Shown one piece after another: positions 17,501 through 26,253 of a DNA stretch of 64,000 bases. The translations under genes and the position numbers were made by a program. Numbering within the stretch: position 1 is the stretch's first letter; each line of letters begins with the position of its first letter. Under the pieces are notes generated by a model. It saw nothing but the letters and a program-made list of their open reading frames with translations, ran no database searches and was not told where the DNA came from. Location: the NCBI GenBank assembly GCA_000702845.1, contig JNKK01000014.1:1-64000 (forward strand), read 5' to 3'. The stretch is from Lachnospiraceae bacterium FE2018 (lineage in GTDB: Bacteria; Bacillota; Clostridia; Lachnospirales; Lachnospiraceae).

Positions 17501-18607
17501 ATGAGAATACTGGTAATCAACCTCGGGGCGACTTCTTCAAAAATCGCCGTATATGAAGATGAAAAAGAAATACTGGTAAAAAGCATTGCGCATACGGATG
17601 CAGAGCTGACAGGTCTGAAGACAATATCTGAACAGGGGAAATACCGCGAGGAGGCAATTCTCAGAACACTGCAGGAAGAGCATACAGATCCCGCAGGATT
17701 TGACGCGGTGATCTCGAGAGGCGGACCGCTAAGACCGGTGGAATCCGGAACCTATCTTATTGACAGTGCGGTTCTGAAAGATGCGTCGGATCCGTCTGTC
17801 GGCGGCAGACACCCCGCTTGTCTCGGGCTCATTATTGCATCCAGATTTTCAGAGCGTTTTCACTATCCCGCATACTTTGCAGATCCGGTTTCCACAGATG
17901 AGCTGAAAAAAGAAGCAAGATGGACAGGACTTAAGGGAATGCACAGAACCAGTATGTTTCACGCGCTTAACCAGAAGGCAGTCGCAAGAAAAGCCGCGGC
18001 GATGCTGGGCAGGCCGTATGAAGAGATCAATTTGATCGGCGTACATATGGGCGGCGGAACATCCATCGCTGCCCACGAGAGAGGCCGCGTCGTCGACAAT
18101 TTCAACATCGTAGATGAAGGATGCTTCTGTATGGATCGTCCAGGCAGTCTTCCGACTGCATCACTCATTGAACTTTGCTATTCCGGAAAATATGAGAAAG
18201 CAGAGCTGAAGCAGAAAATTGCAAAAAATGCCGGCGTATTTTCATATCTCGGGACAAAGGATTTCCTGACAATGGAAAAGATGATCGATGAGGGGAATGA
18301 AGAAGCCCGGAGAGTCTATGAAACGATGGTTTATCAGGAAGCCAAGTGCATCGGCGCCATGGCCGCTGCCATGCACTGCAGTGTAGACGGTATTTTCTTG
18401 ACCGGCGGCATAGCACATAGTGACAGAAAATGCGCAGATCTGGAAGCATATGTCGGAAAGATCGCACCTGTGCTGCGTCTCCCCGGCGAAAATGAAATGG
18501 AAAGTCTCGCAGAATGTGCACTGAGGACACTGCAGAGCGGTAAGGCAAATTGTTACGCTGAATCAGTGAGAAAGGTGGAACGGGAGAATGGTATATCAGA
18601 ACTTTGA
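17501..18607 (+). CDS. buk: Butyrate kinase-family acyl kinase
   Basis: 368 aa of the acetate/butyrate kinase (ASKHA) family. The N-terminal VINLGATSSKIAVYEDE phosphate loop, GLKGMHRTSMFHALNQKAVA and GVHMGGGTSIAAHERGR are Buk signatures; the length is close to the usual 355-360. It converts an acyl-phosphate and ADP to the carboxylate and ATP. The start at 17501 begins the conserved MRILVINLG; the frame is open further upstream into the preceding gene. The phosphotransacylase gene overlaps its end by 20 bp. Next to a 2-oxoacid:ferredoxin oxidoreductase it may act on isobutyrate, propionate or other acyl groups rather than butyrate. Confidence 0.88.
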   Translation: MRILVINLGATSSKIAVYEDEKEILVKSIAHTDAELTGLKTISEQGKYREEAILRTLQEEHTDPAGFDAVISRGGPLRPVESGTYLIDSAVLKDASDPSVGGRHPACLGLIIASRFSERFHYPAYFADPVSTDELKKEARWTGLKGMHRTSMFHALNQKAVARKAAAMLGRPYEEINLIGVHMGGGTSIAAHERGRVVDNFNIVDEGCFCMDRPGSLPTASLIELCYSGKYEKAELKQKIAKNAGVFSYLGTKDFLTMEKMIDEGNEEARRVYETMVYQEAKCIGAMAAAMHCSVDGIFLTGGIAHSDRKCADLEAYVGKIAPVLRLPGENEMESLAECALRTLQSGKANCYAESVRKVERENGISEL

Positions 18608-19502
18608 ACAGCTGATCTCTAAGGTAAAAGGCGAGCCGGTAAAACGGAGAATGGCAGTGGCGGCTGCAAATGACGAACATACGCTTGAAGCCGTATTCCA
18701 CGCCGCAAAAGAAGATATTATAGAGCCGGTGCTTGTCGGTGACAGAAACATTATAGATGCGATCCTTGAAAAAGAAGGCATTCATGTGCCGGAAGAAAAC
18801 ATATATGACTGTCCGGGAAATGCCGAAGCAGCAGCCTTTGCGGTTCAGCTGGTCCGGGAAGGCAAAGCTGACTTTATCATGAAAGGATCCCTGGACACCA
18901 AAGTCATCATGAAGGCGATTGTGGACAAAGAAAACGGACTTTCCAGAGGGAGGACCATGTCCCACTTCTGTACGATCGAAGTTCCCGGTTATCACAAAAT
19001 GGTTTCTGTTGTTGACAGCGGAATGGTTCTTTATCCGACTTTGGAACAGAAAAAGGACATCATAATGAACACCGTGGAGACGCTGCGCGCGATGGGTTAT
19101 GACTGTCCGAAGGTTGCCGTCCTGACATGTGTTGAAAAGGTAAATCCGAAAATGCCTGAGACACTTGATGCACAGGCTTTGAAAAAAATGAACGAAGACG
19201 GGGAAATTCCGGGCTGTATCGTGGAAGGTCCGATCTCCTATGACTGTGCAATGAGCAGTGAGATCGCAGAACTGAAAGGATATGAAAGTCCTGTTGCGGG
19301 TGATGCGGATATTTTGCTTACACCTGATATCCATGCCGGAAATATACTCGGCAAGGCATTTACCGTTACCTTCGGTGCCAAAATGGCAGGCTTTATTGTC
19401 GGAGCCCGCTGTCCGGTCGTCATTACATCAAGGGCTTCTTCGGCGCTGGAAAAATATCATGCAATCGTTGTCTGTGCCTCGATTGGAAATGTGGTGAAAT
19501 AA
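18588..19502 (+). CDS. ptb: Phosphate acyl (butyryl)transferase-family enzyme
   Basis: 304 aa of the phosphate acetyl/butyryltransferase family, which turns acyl-CoA plus phosphate into acyl-phosphate plus CoA. Recognisable parts are the N-terminal AVAAANDEHTLEAVFHA, DFIMKGSLDTKVIMKAI and the C-terminal GAKMAGFIVGARCPVVITSR. The ATG lies inside the end of buk, with CGGGAG just upstream, so translation is coupled. Gene order (kinase then transferase) is the reverse of the classical ptb-buk. Together with the downstream oxidoreductase it completes a 2-oxoacid to ATP route; the acyl chain is not known. Confidence 0.87.
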   Translation: MVYQNFEQLISKVKGEPVKRRMAVAAANDEHTLEAVFHAAKEDIIEPVLVGDRNIIDAILEKEGIHVPEENIYDCPGNAEAAAFAVQLVREGKADFIMKGSLDTKVIMKAIVDKENGLSRGRTMSHFCTIEVPGYHKMVSVVDSGMVLYPTLEQKKDIIMNTVETLRAMGYDCPKVAVLTCVEKVNPKMPETLDAQALKKMNEDGEIPGCIVEGPISYDCAMSSEIAELKGYESPVAGDADILLTPDIHAGNILGKAFTVTFGAKMAGFIVGARCPVVITSRASSALEKYHAIVVCASIGNVVK

Positions 19503-20225
19503 ATGATCAGAAAAATGCTCCGGAATATGCTCGAACAAAAAAAGAATTATGTTTTTCTCGGAGAGGCGGGAAGCGGAAAAAGTGAAGTGGCAATGAACTT
19601 TGCGCTACAGGTCAGAGAGATTAGTGACCGGCCGGTCCACTTTTTTGATATGGATATGACAAAGCCGTTGTTCCGTTCCAGAGATGCCGTCGCCCGGATG
19701 GAGAAGGCAGGTATTCTGTTTCATTATGAAAAGCAGTTTGCGGATGCGCCAACCATGGTCGGCGGCGTCAGGGTACGGCTTAAAGATCCGGACAGCATTG
19801 TTATCATGGACGTCGGCGGTGATTATATCGGAGCGCGTGCGGTCGGCGGATTTTCAGAGATTCTGAATATGGAGACATCGGCAGTCATCTACGTTGTGAA
19901 TGTATACCGTCCCTGGTCGTCAGATATTAACGCGATCGACAGGACCATGGGAGAAATTCTTGGTGTAGCGCATATCCTGCCGGAGCAGCTTCTGATCGCG
20001 GCCAACCCAAACGTCGGAGAGAATACCGTTCAGGAAGAGTTTGAGGAAGGCTGGAAAAAGACAGAGAAACTTATCAGACCATACAGTGATATTGCATTTG
20101 CCTGTGCAAAAAAGGAACTTGCAGAAAAAGCGGAAGCCTGCTGCCGGGTTCCTGTTCTGCCGATGAACCTGTATCTTCCGGCCGGCAGTATGACGGGCGA
20201 ACAGAAAGGAGAAATGAATGGCTAA
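19503..20225 (+). CDS. P-loop ATP/GTP-binding protein of unknown role in the 2-oxoacid oxidoreductase operon
   Basis: 240 aa. Walker A is GEAGSGKSE (about residues 20-28); DSIVIMDVGGDYIGARAVGG looks like Walker B and a switch-like loop. FFDMDMTKPLFRSRDA is also conserved-looking. The fold is probably SIMIBI/CobQ-like, in which case it may deliver a metal or cofactor, but I do not recognise a named family. It begins directly after the ptb stop codon and its end overlaps the ferredoxin-type gene by 8 bp, so it is made together with the oxidoreductase. A maturation role for that enzyme is an inference from position only. Confidence 0.65.
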   Translation: MIRKMLRNMLEQKKNYVFLGEAGSGKSEVAMNFALQVREISDRPVHFFDMDMTKPLFRSRDAVARMEKAGILFHYEKQFADAPTMVGGVRVRLKDPDSIVIMDVGGDYIGARAVGGFSEILNMETSAVIYVVNVYRPWSSDINAIDRTMGEILGVAHILPEQLLIAANPNVGENTVQEEFEEGWKKTEKLIRPYSDIAFACAKKELAEKAEACCRVPVLPMNLYLPAGSMTGEQKGEMNG

Positions 20226-20421
20226 GATTGAAGTAATTGCAGAGCGCTGCAAAAGCTGCGGTTACTGCATCAGATTCTGTCCCAAAAATGTGCTGGAAAT
20301 CGGCACCGGACTGAATGCAAAAGGTTATGAATATGTCACGGCAGCCCGCGAGCAGGATTGCATCGGCTGCTGTCAGTGCGCAATGATCTGTCCGGACGGG
20401 GCGATCACAGTTTACAGATAA
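20218..20421 (+). CDS. 2-oxoacid:ferredoxin oxidoreductase delta subunit (2x 4Fe-4S ferredoxin)
   Basis: 67 aa with two complete CxxCxxCxxxCP motifs: CKSCGYCIRFCP and CIGCCQCAMICP. It is the electron-transfer subunit that passes electrons from the TPP site to a soluble ferredoxin. Size and position directly before alpha, beta and gamma genes are typical of four-subunit VOR/KOR-type enzymes. Confidence 0.93.
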   Translation: MAKIEVIAERCKSCGYCIRFCPKNVLEIGTGLNAKGYEYVTAAREQDCIGCCQCAMICPDGAITVYR

Positions 20422-20433
20422 GGAGGAGCGATT

Positions 20434-21507
20434 ATGGGCAGAGTATTAATGAAAGGGTGCGAAGCAATTGCTGAGGCGGCGGTTCGCGCGGGGTGCAGGT
20501 TTTATGCGGGATATCCGATCACACCGCAGAATGAGATCCCGGAATACCTCTCAAGAAGACTCCCAGAGGTCGGTGGAGTATTCGTGCAGGGCGAGAGTGA
20601 GATCGCATCCGTCAATATGGTATACGGCGCAGGCCAGACCGGAACAAGAAGTATGACAACTTCCTCCAGCACAGGCGTTTCACTTTACAGTGAGGGCATC
20701 GCATTTTGTGCATCTGCGCGGATCCCGATCGTCTACGTCAATGTCGCGAGAGGCGGCCCCGGAATTGGTTCGATCCAGCCGTCGCAGCAGGATTATCTGC
20801 AGGCGACAAAGGCTTCCGGAAACGGAGGTTTTCAGATGATCGTGCTCGCTCCGTCGACGGTGCAGGAAGCAGCAGACATGACTTATCGCGCATTTGATCT
20901 GGCCGACAGAGACCGCAACCCGGTTCTGATCTTATCTGATGGCGTGATCGGTACGATCATGGAGCCTGTCGAGCTTCCGCCGGCGAAGACGGAGGAAGAA
21001 GTCAAAGCTAATAAAGAGAGTAAGCGTTCCTGGGCCTGTGTCGGACATAAGCTGGATGTCGCGCACCGTTCCTGGATCCAGCCGGGTACATTCCTTCCCG
21101 CAAGACTAGAGGAAAGAAACAAGGCGGCAGCGGAAATGTATGCTTCATGGGAACCGGAAGCAGAAGAATATCTGCTGGAAGATGCGGAAATCGTGATCAC
21201 TGCTTACGGAATCAGTGCACGCATTGCAAAGTCTGTTGTAGATGACATGAGAAGGGAAGGAAAGAAAGCCGGATTGATCCGCCCGATTACAGTCAATCCA
21301 TTCCCCTATGCCTCTTACGAAAAAATCAATTACGGGGTATGTAAAGGAATTCTGGATGTGGAAATGGCGATTCCGGCACTGATGGTTCAGGATGTAAAAA
21401 TGGGCGTGAAGGGTCGTGCCCCGATCGAGACCTGCCTGTGTTCAGGCGGAAACATCATGCGTAAGGGGACAGTTCGAAAAGCAGCCGAAGAATTACTTTT
21501 GAGATAA
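20434..21507 (+). CDS. 2-oxoacid:ferredoxin oxidoreductase alpha subunit (VorB/KorA-like)
   Basis: 357 aa. CRFYAGYPITPQNEIPEYL and GESEIASVNMVYGAGQTGTR are the hallmark pyrimidine-binding sequences of the alpha subunit; TTSSSTGVSLYSEGIAF and ARGGPGIGSIQPSQQDY follow. The C-terminal domain II ends near residue 350. It forms the active site with the beta subunit for CoA-dependent oxidative decarboxylation of a 2-oxoacid. AGGAGG lies upstream of the ATG. Sequence alone does not separate the branched-chain (VOR) from the 2-oxoglutarate (KOR) type; pairing with Ptb/Buk makes a short acyl-CoA product more likely. Confidence 0.92.
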   Translation: MGRVLMKGCEAIAEAAVRAGCRFYAGYPITPQNEIPEYLSRRLPEVGGVFVQGESEIASVNMVYGAGQTGTRSMTTSSSTGVSLYSEGIAFCASARIPIVYVNVARGGPGIGSIQPSQQDYLQATKASGNGGFQMIVLAPSTVQEAADMTYRAFDLADRDRNPVLILSDGVIGTIMEPVELPPAKTEEEVKANKESKRSWACVGHKLDVAHRSWIQPGTFLPARLEERNKAAAEMYASWEPEAEEYLLEDAEIVITAYGISARIAKSVVDDMRREGKKAGLIRPITVNPFPYASYEKINYGVCKGILDVEMAIPALMVQDVKMGVKGRAPIETCLCSGGNIMRKGTVRKAAEELLLR

Positions 21508-21521
21508 AGGAGAGTCCGGAA

Positions 21522-22259
21522 ATGGAAAAAGTATATGAAAGAACGAAAGGAATACAGGAAGACAAGGTCTCCGGTTTTTGTCCGGGCTGTATGCACAGCA
21601 CAATTGCAAAGCTGATTGGTGAGGTGCTGGAGGAACTGGATGTACTTGACCGCACCGTGCTTGTTGAGGGAGTAGGATGCTGCGGGCTGCTCATGGATTA
21701 TGTATCGTATGACAATACCTGCGCACCGCACGGCCGCGCCTGTGCAGTTGCGACCGGCATCAAGAGAACGAACCCGGATACAATCTGCTATACCTATCAG
21801 GGGGACGGTGACCTGGCTGCAATCGGTCTCGGAGAGACGATGTCTGCAGCAAACCGTGGTGAGAATTTCACAGTCATCTTTGTGAATAATGGAATTTACG
21901 GTATGACCGGCGGACAGCTTGCACCGACAACACTGGTCGGTATGAAGGCCACTACGGCAGTCAACGGCAGAGATCCAAAGGAGCATGGCTATCCGATGCA
22001 TATGTGTGAGATCCTGAATCAGCTTGAGGCACCGGCGTATCTGGAGAGGTGCAGCTGCAATACACCGAAAAACGTGAGGGCGACAAAGCGGGCGATTAAG
22101 AAAGCATTTCAGAATCAAATCGACGGAAAGGGATTCTCACTTGTGGAAATCGTGACAAGCTGTCCGACCAACTGGGGCATGGATGCACTCAAGTCACTTG
22201 ACTTTCTGGAAGAGAAGATGTTCAAAGAGTTCCCGTTAGGCGTATTCAGAGACAGATAA
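21522..22259 (+). CDS. 2-oxoacid:ferredoxin oxidoreductase beta subunit (TPP-binding)
   Basis: 245 aa. FCPGCMHSTI is the conserved N-terminal CxGC-type motif, and YQGDGDLAAIGLGETMSAAN with FVNNGIYGMTGGQLAPTT is the TPP-binding GDG...NN region. CAPHGRACAVATGIK is the usual GRA segment. The enzyme lacks long extensions. AAAGGAG precedes the ATG. It is placed between alpha and gamma genes, as in other four-subunit enzymes of this family. Confidence 0.93.
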   Translation: MEKVYERTKGIQEDKVSGFCPGCMHSTIAKLIGEVLEELDVLDRTVLVEGVGCCGLLMDYVSYDNTCAPHGRACAVATGIKRTNPDTICYTYQGDGDLAAIGLGETMSAANRGENFTVIFVNNGIYGMTGGQLAPTTLVGMKATTAVNGRDPKEHGYPMHMCEILNQLEAPAYLERCSCNTPKNVRATKRAIKKAFQNQIDGKGFSLVEIVTSCPTNWGMDALKSLDFLEEKMFKEFPLGVFRDR

Positions 22260-22270
22260 GGAGGCGTGGT

Positions 22271-22822
22271 ATGGAGACAAATTTACTGGTTGGAGGATTT
22301 GGCGGACAGGGTGTTATGACACTTGGTAAATTTCTCGCTTCCGCTACATGTGATTCAACTGAAAAAAATGTGACATTCTTTCCTTCGTACGGCGCAGAGC
22401 AGCGCGGAGGAACGGCAAATTGCTATGTTGTTATTTCTGATCACCCGGTCGGTGCGCCGATTCCGGATGAGGCAGATGATCTGATCGTGATGAACGAAGC
22501 TTCTCTGCACCGGTTCATCGATATGCTGAAGCCTGGCGGTACGCTTTTTGTAAACAGTAGCATCGTTGAGAGTGAGCCTGACCGGATGGATATTCATATC
22601 GTCAAGGCACCGGTAACAGACCTGGCATTGAAAATGGGAAATCCCCGTGTTTTGAATATCATCATGCTGGGTGTTTATGCAGGATATACAGGCGTAATTC
22701 CGGAAGAAGTGGTATGGGAAACCATAGCCCGCAAATTTGCGAAGAAACCCGGCGTCCTCGCAGTCAACAAAGAGGCATTTGAAAAAGGATTGGCGATCGG
22801 AAGAAAGGCTGCAGAAGAATAA
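22271..22822 (+). CDS. 2-oxoacid:ferredoxin oxidoreductase gamma subunit
   Basis: 183 aa of the POR gamma family: LLVGGFGGQGVMTLGKFLA at the N-terminus, SYGAEQRGGTANCYVVIS, and NIIMLGVYAGYTGVIPEE. This subunit binds CoA and caps the active site. It is the last gene of operon 1; after its stop there is no clear terminator before the second sigma-54 promoter at 22973. Confidence 0.92.
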   Translation: METNLLVGGFGGQGVMTLGKFLASATCDSTEKNVTFFPSYGAEQRGGTANCYVVISDHPVGAPIPDEADDLIVMNEASLHRFIDMLKPGGTLFVNSSIVESEPDRMDIHIVKAPVTDLALKMGNPRVLNIIMLGVYAGYTGVIPEEVVWETIARKFAKKPGVLAVNKEAFEKGLAIGRKAAEE

Positions 22823-22844
22823 AACGAGATTTACCTCTAAGGTG

Positions 22845-22888
22845 TTTTAAATATGAAATGAGCTATTGCATGAAATTCAGATATGAAA
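22845..22888. promoter_or_regulatory. Paired upstream activator sites, operon 2
   Basis: TTTTA-AATA-TGAAA (22845-22858) and ATTCA-GATA-TGAAA (22875-22888), centres 30 bp apart, three helical turns. They match the sites at 15498-15531 and lie about 85-125 bp upstream of the -24 box. They are the probable enhancer for the PrpR-type activator. Confidence 0.75.
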
Positions 22889-22972
22889 TAACAGAATATC
22901 GGAACTGGCTTCGGAAATTCATAAAACACCCGAAAAAAGCGGATCCCGGCAGTTTCGGAATATAGAAAAAGA

Positions 22973-22989
22973 TGGCACGGAAATTGCAT
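22973..22989 (+). promoter_or_regulatory. Sigma-54 (-24/-12) promoter of operon 2
   Basis: TGGCACGGAAATTGCAT has TGGCAC, five bases, TTGCAT, the same as the operon 1 promoter apart from the spacer. It lies 29 bp before the cupin gene. Confidence 0.93.
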
Positions 22990-23017
22990 GTATTAAGTCA
23001 GAGAGGAGGTATGGCTT

Positions 23018-23395
23018 ATGGATCATATCAAGAAAGAGGAACTAAAGGAGATACAGATACTGGGACGGGCGAACCGCGCGGCGTTCGGTGATCCACAGTA
23101 TGCAAAGGTGGAAGCAGGCTGTTTCGTCGGATATTCGACATTCGCCCCGAAGTACGGTACGATGAAGCCACATTATCATGAAGATGAGTATATGTACATT
23201 GTTGATTCGAAAGATGCGTATGTTTTATACGGTCCAACCAGGGAGACAATGACAGAACGTCAGGATCTTCATGCAGGAGAAATAATAAGGGCCCGGGAAG
23301 GCGAATGGCATATGTTCTGTTTTGACAGCGATGAAGGATTTTTGTCAATTATAGCTTTCTTCGGAATGCCGGTCGGTCATACAAAGGAGGCATAA
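23018..23395 (+). CDS. Small cupin-domain protein
   Basis: 125 aa, a single cupin barrel. The first metal motif is H52-Y-H54-E-D-E57 and the second region has GEWHMF (H98), so three His and one Glu could bind a metal ion. The ATG at 23018 is eight nt after GAGAGGAGG; the ATG at 23011 is too close. It is the first gene of operon 2. Small cupins in sugar operons are often isomerases, mutarotase-like proteins or dioxygenases, and I cannot choose between them. Confidence 0.8.
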   Translation: MDHIKKEELKEIQILGRANRAAFGDPQYAKVEAGCFVGYSTFAPKYGTMKPHYHEDEYMYIVDSKDAYVLYGPTRETMTERQDLHAGEIIRAREGEWHMFCFDSDEGFLSIIAFFGMPVGHTKEA

Positions 23396-23403
23396 GGAAA
23401 GAA

Positions 23404-24435
23404 ATGCAGAAAACGATGAGAGCAATTTATCTTACAGCACCGAAGCAGTTTGAGGTCCGGGAAGTACCGATGCCGGAGATCAAAAATGAAAAGGAAGTGC
23501 TTGTAAAAGTACATGCGGTCGGTGTGTGCGGTTCCGATCTGGCTGCCTGGCGCGGAGAACATCCGGATGTGACGATGCCGTCGATTCCCGGACATGAAGT
23601 AGCGGGTGAGGTGATCGCGTGCGGCAGCGCTGTCAGCAGGGTAAGGGTCGGTGACCATGTTGTAAGAGAGAACATTGATTACTGCGGAAAGTGCTACGCA
23701 TGCCGTCACGGACGCCCGAATGTCTGCAAAGATCTTAAGGTAATGGGATTTGCCGCACCGGGCGGACACGCAGAATATTTTGTCTGCGACGAGAGTAAGC
23801 TCTTTGCATATGACCCGGACATTTCGTACGAAACCGCATCGATGGCTGAGCCCTATACCATCGCGGCAGAGGTGAGCGACAGAGCGGAGATCACAGATGG
23901 GGATTACGTCCTGATCTACGGACTCGGACCTGCGGGCATGTCGATCGGTGACTGGGCAAAAGCACAGGGGGCACATGTGATCGCAAGCGACATGGTTCCA
24001 AAGCGCATTGAGATGGCAAAAGCGTTCGGATTCGATTACGTCTTTAACGGAAAAGAAGTGAACGTGGCTGAGGAAATCATGAAGATCACAGACGGAGAGG
24101 GCGTAAACGTTATCATTGACGCGGCCGGAGCTCCGGCGATCCTGGACAACGCGATCGATATTCTCTCCCCCTTCGGAAGAATTGTTCCGGTGGCATTTAA
24201 CTTCAAACCAAGTCCGGTCGTCTATGCAAAAATCAATCTGAAGGAGGCCCGGATCAGCGGTTCGAGACTCCAGGCCGGTAAGTTCCCGGTCGTTGTGGAA
24301 GCGCTGAAACGTCACGAAGAACATATCAAAGCGCAGATCACACACGTTTACCCGATGGAGCGGATCGCAGAGGCATATGAAACAGCAGCCAGCAGGGATC
24401 CGGAAGTCGGAAAAGTCGTCGTAACCTACTGCTGA
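23404..24435 (+). CDS. Zinc-dependent medium-chain alcohol/polyol dehydrogenase
   Basis: 343 aa of the MDR family, closest in look to sorbitol/threonine dehydrogenases. Catalytic zinc ligands lie in GVCGSDLAAWRGEH and GHEVAGEV; four structural-zinc cysteines are in YCGKCYACRHGRPNVC. The Rossmann fingerprint is YGLGPAGMSIGDWAKAQGA. It should oxidise a secondary hydroxyl of a sugar, polyol or sugar acid with NAD(P)+. It follows the cupin gene by 8 bp and precedes the amidohydrolase, so it probably acts early in the pathway. Confidence 0.88.
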   Translation: MQKTMRAIYLTAPKQFEVREVPMPEIKNEKEVLVKVHAVGVCGSDLAAWRGEHPDVTMPSIPGHEVAGEVIACGSAVSRVRVGDHVVRENIDYCGKCYACRHGRPNVCKDLKVMGFAAPGGHAEYFVCDESKLFAYDPDISYETASMAEPYTIAAEVSDRAEITDGDYVLIYGLGPAGMSIGDWAKAQGAHVIASDMVPKRIEMAKAFGFDYVFNGKEVNVAEEIMKITDGEGVNVIIDAAGAPAILDNAIDILSPFGRIVPVAFNFKPSPVVYAKINLKEARISGSRLQAGKFPVVVEALKRHEEHIKAQITHVYPMERIAEAYETAASRDPEVGKVVVTYC

Positions 24436-24455
24436 AGATAAAGAAAGGAAAAAAC

Positions 24456-25364
24456 ATGCGTTGTATTGATGCACATCTTCATATCTTTGAGCACTTAAAC
24501 GGATATGCATTTCTGGGTGAGTTCCGGCCCCTTGGGAACGGAAAATGCCGCTGGGCAGGCGGCCCTGCAGATCTGATCTGCACGCCTGACATGGGCGACA
24601 GAGGGGTCTCTGCAGAGAGCATGATCGGCTTTATGGACCGCAATGAGATCGAGATGGGTGTCCTGCTTCAGGGAACCGCCTATGGATTTCACAATGAATT
24701 TGTGGCGGAAAGCGTTCAGAAATATCCGGACCGCTTTATCGGAACCGCGGCGATCGATCCGTTTTTCAGAGAATTTGACACGGTGCTCGACCGGCTGATG
24801 GGAGAACTCGCATTTACCCGTTTCAAACTCGAGATGAGCGCGACAGGCGGACTCTGCGGATTCCACGACGAAAATATGCTGTGGAATCACAAAAATCTGC
24901 ACAAGCTGATGCAGAGACTCAATGACATCGGCGGAACACTTTCCTTTGATATCGGAATGCCGGGAACTGTAAGCCACAGGGTGGAAGATGTCAGAAGCTT
25001 CGCTGAAAAATACCCGGATCTTAATATCATCGTCTGCCATCTGTGCTCCATGCCGGCGGACGCGGAAGAGACGCTCCGCGCGGACCTGGAGGTACTGACG
25101 ATGCCGAATATTTATTTTGATGTCGCCGCGCTCTGCAGCAATACACAGGAGCATGCCCCCTTCACCTGGGCAAGACGCTACCACCGGATCGCAAAAGAAA
25201 TGGTCGGGGCGAAAAAACTGCTCTGGGGAACTGACAGTGCGACAGTCATGAAGGATTATACCTACGCAGAGCTGCAGAGCCTTGTGACAGAGGCGGGCAT
25301 TTATACGGATGACGAACTGCAGGATCTTTTCCTGAATAATGCGCACACAGCGTATCGTTTCTAA
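24456..25364 (+). CDS. Amidohydrolase-family (amidohydro_2) TIM-barrel hydrolase
   Basis: 302 aa. The N-terminal metal motif is D5-A-H7-L-H9; IIVCHLCSMP and LLWGTDSATVM supply the later histidine and the catalytic aspartate. This is the PF04909 group, which contains lactonases, decarboxylases and hydrolases acting on small carboxylates and sugar lactones. After a dehydrogenase step, a sugar lactone is a plausible substrate, but this is inference. RBS AAAGGAAA lies before the ATG. Confidence 0.82.
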   Translation: MRCIDAHLHIFEHLNGYAFLGEFRPLGNGKCRWAGGPADLICTPDMGDRGVSAESMIGFMDRNEIEMGVLLQGTAYGFHNEFVAESVQKYPDRFIGTAAIDPFFREFDTVLDRLMGELAFTRFKLEMSATGGLCGFHDENMLWNHKNLHKLMQRLNDIGGTLSFDIGMPGTVSHRVEDVRSFAEKYPDLNIIVCHLCSMPADAEETLRADLEVLTMPNIYFDVAALCSNTQEHAPFTWARRYHRIAKEMVGAKKLLWGTDSATVMKDYTYAELQSLVTEAGIYTDDELQDLFLNNAHTAYRF

Positions 25365-25392
25365 ACTATCACGCATGAAGAGGTAATAAAGA

Positions 25393-26253
25393 ATGGATGC
25401 AAAAAGAATAAAGGAACTTGAAATATTTGCCGCACGGATCCGTCTGGAGACATTCCGCGAGATCACAACACTTGGTTTTGGTCATATCGGCGGCGCCATG
25501 AGTATCGCGGATGTTCTGGCAGTTCTCTACGGCGAAAAGATGCACATCGACCCGTCCGACCCCAAAATGGAAGACAGAGACTATTTCGCCCTGAGCAAAG
25601 GACATGCGGGTCCGGCACTTTATGCGACGCTGGCGTTAAAAGGATATTTCCCGATGGAGATGCTCAAGACACTGAACCAGCCGGGAACAAATCTTCCGTC
25701 ACACTGCTCCAGGGTACACACCCCGGGTGTCGATCTGACAACAGGCTCACTCGGACAGGGCATCAGCACTGCGATCGGCGCGGCGCTTGCAAGCCGGATA
25801 CTCGGCGGTGATAATTACAGCTACTGTATCGTCGGCGACGGAGAATGCAATGAAGGCCAGATATGGGAGGGCGCTCTCCTTGCCGCGCATCAGAAGCTGG
25901 ATCATTTTATCCTCTTCGTAGATGCGAATAAGAAGCAGCTTGACGGCACGACGGACCAGATCTGCAGCATGGGTGACATAGCCGGGAAGTTTGCCGCATT
26001 CGGATGGGATGCGCAGAGCATTGACGGGCATAGTATTTCCGAGATCTCAGAAGCCATTGATCACGCCAAGGAAGCTGCCGGAAAGCCGTCCTGCATCGTC
26101 CTGAATACCGTAAAAGGAAAGGGCTGCAGGCCGGCCGAGGAGACGGCGGCGAATCATCATCTCATGTTCCCGGACGCCGAGGCAAACAGGCAGGAAGAGG
26201 AGAGAATGAACAGTCTTGTAAAGGAACTGACAGAAGAATGGAGGAATATGTGA
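25393..26253 (+). CDS. Transketolase-like N-terminal (TPP-binding) subunit, set 2
   Basis: 286 aa. The TPP motif is VGDGECNEGQIWEGA; GHIGGAMSIADVL, LSKGHAGPALY and TTGSLGQGISTAIG are closer to ordinary transketolase than the set 1 protein. The segment after KGKGC reads RPAEETAANHH in place of the usual acidic/WHG sequence, so substrate contacts probably differ. Its stop codon overlaps the start of the C-subunit gene. It differs clearly from set 1, so the two pairs are probably not redundant. Confidence 0.88.
   Translation: MDAKRIKELEIFAARIRLETFREITTLGFGHIGGAMSIADVLAVLYGEKMHIDPSDPKMEDRDYFALSKGHAGPALYATLALKGYFPMEMLKTLNQPGTNLPSHCSRVHTPGVDLTTGSLGQGISTAIGAALASRILGGDNYSYCIVGDGECNEGQIWEGALLAAHQKLDHFILFVDANKKQLDGTTDQICSMGDIAGKFAAFGWDAQSIDGHSISEISEAIDHAKEAAGKPSCIVLNTVKGKGCRPAEETAANHHLMFPDAEANRQEEERMNSLVKELTEEWRNM

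Noticed and set aside
18165-19334. Long minus-strand reading frame opposite buk/ptb
   Set aside because: It is the antisense of two well-recognised genes, shows no known domain and is rich in Arg/His/Phe as typical for shadow frames.
23377-24510. Long minus-strand reading frame opposite the Zn-dehydrogenase
   Set aside because: Antisense to a confident gene, no domain and no ribosome binding site.
24495-25466. Minus-strand reading frame opposite the amidohydrolase
   Set aside because: Antisense frame; composition typical of a shadow.
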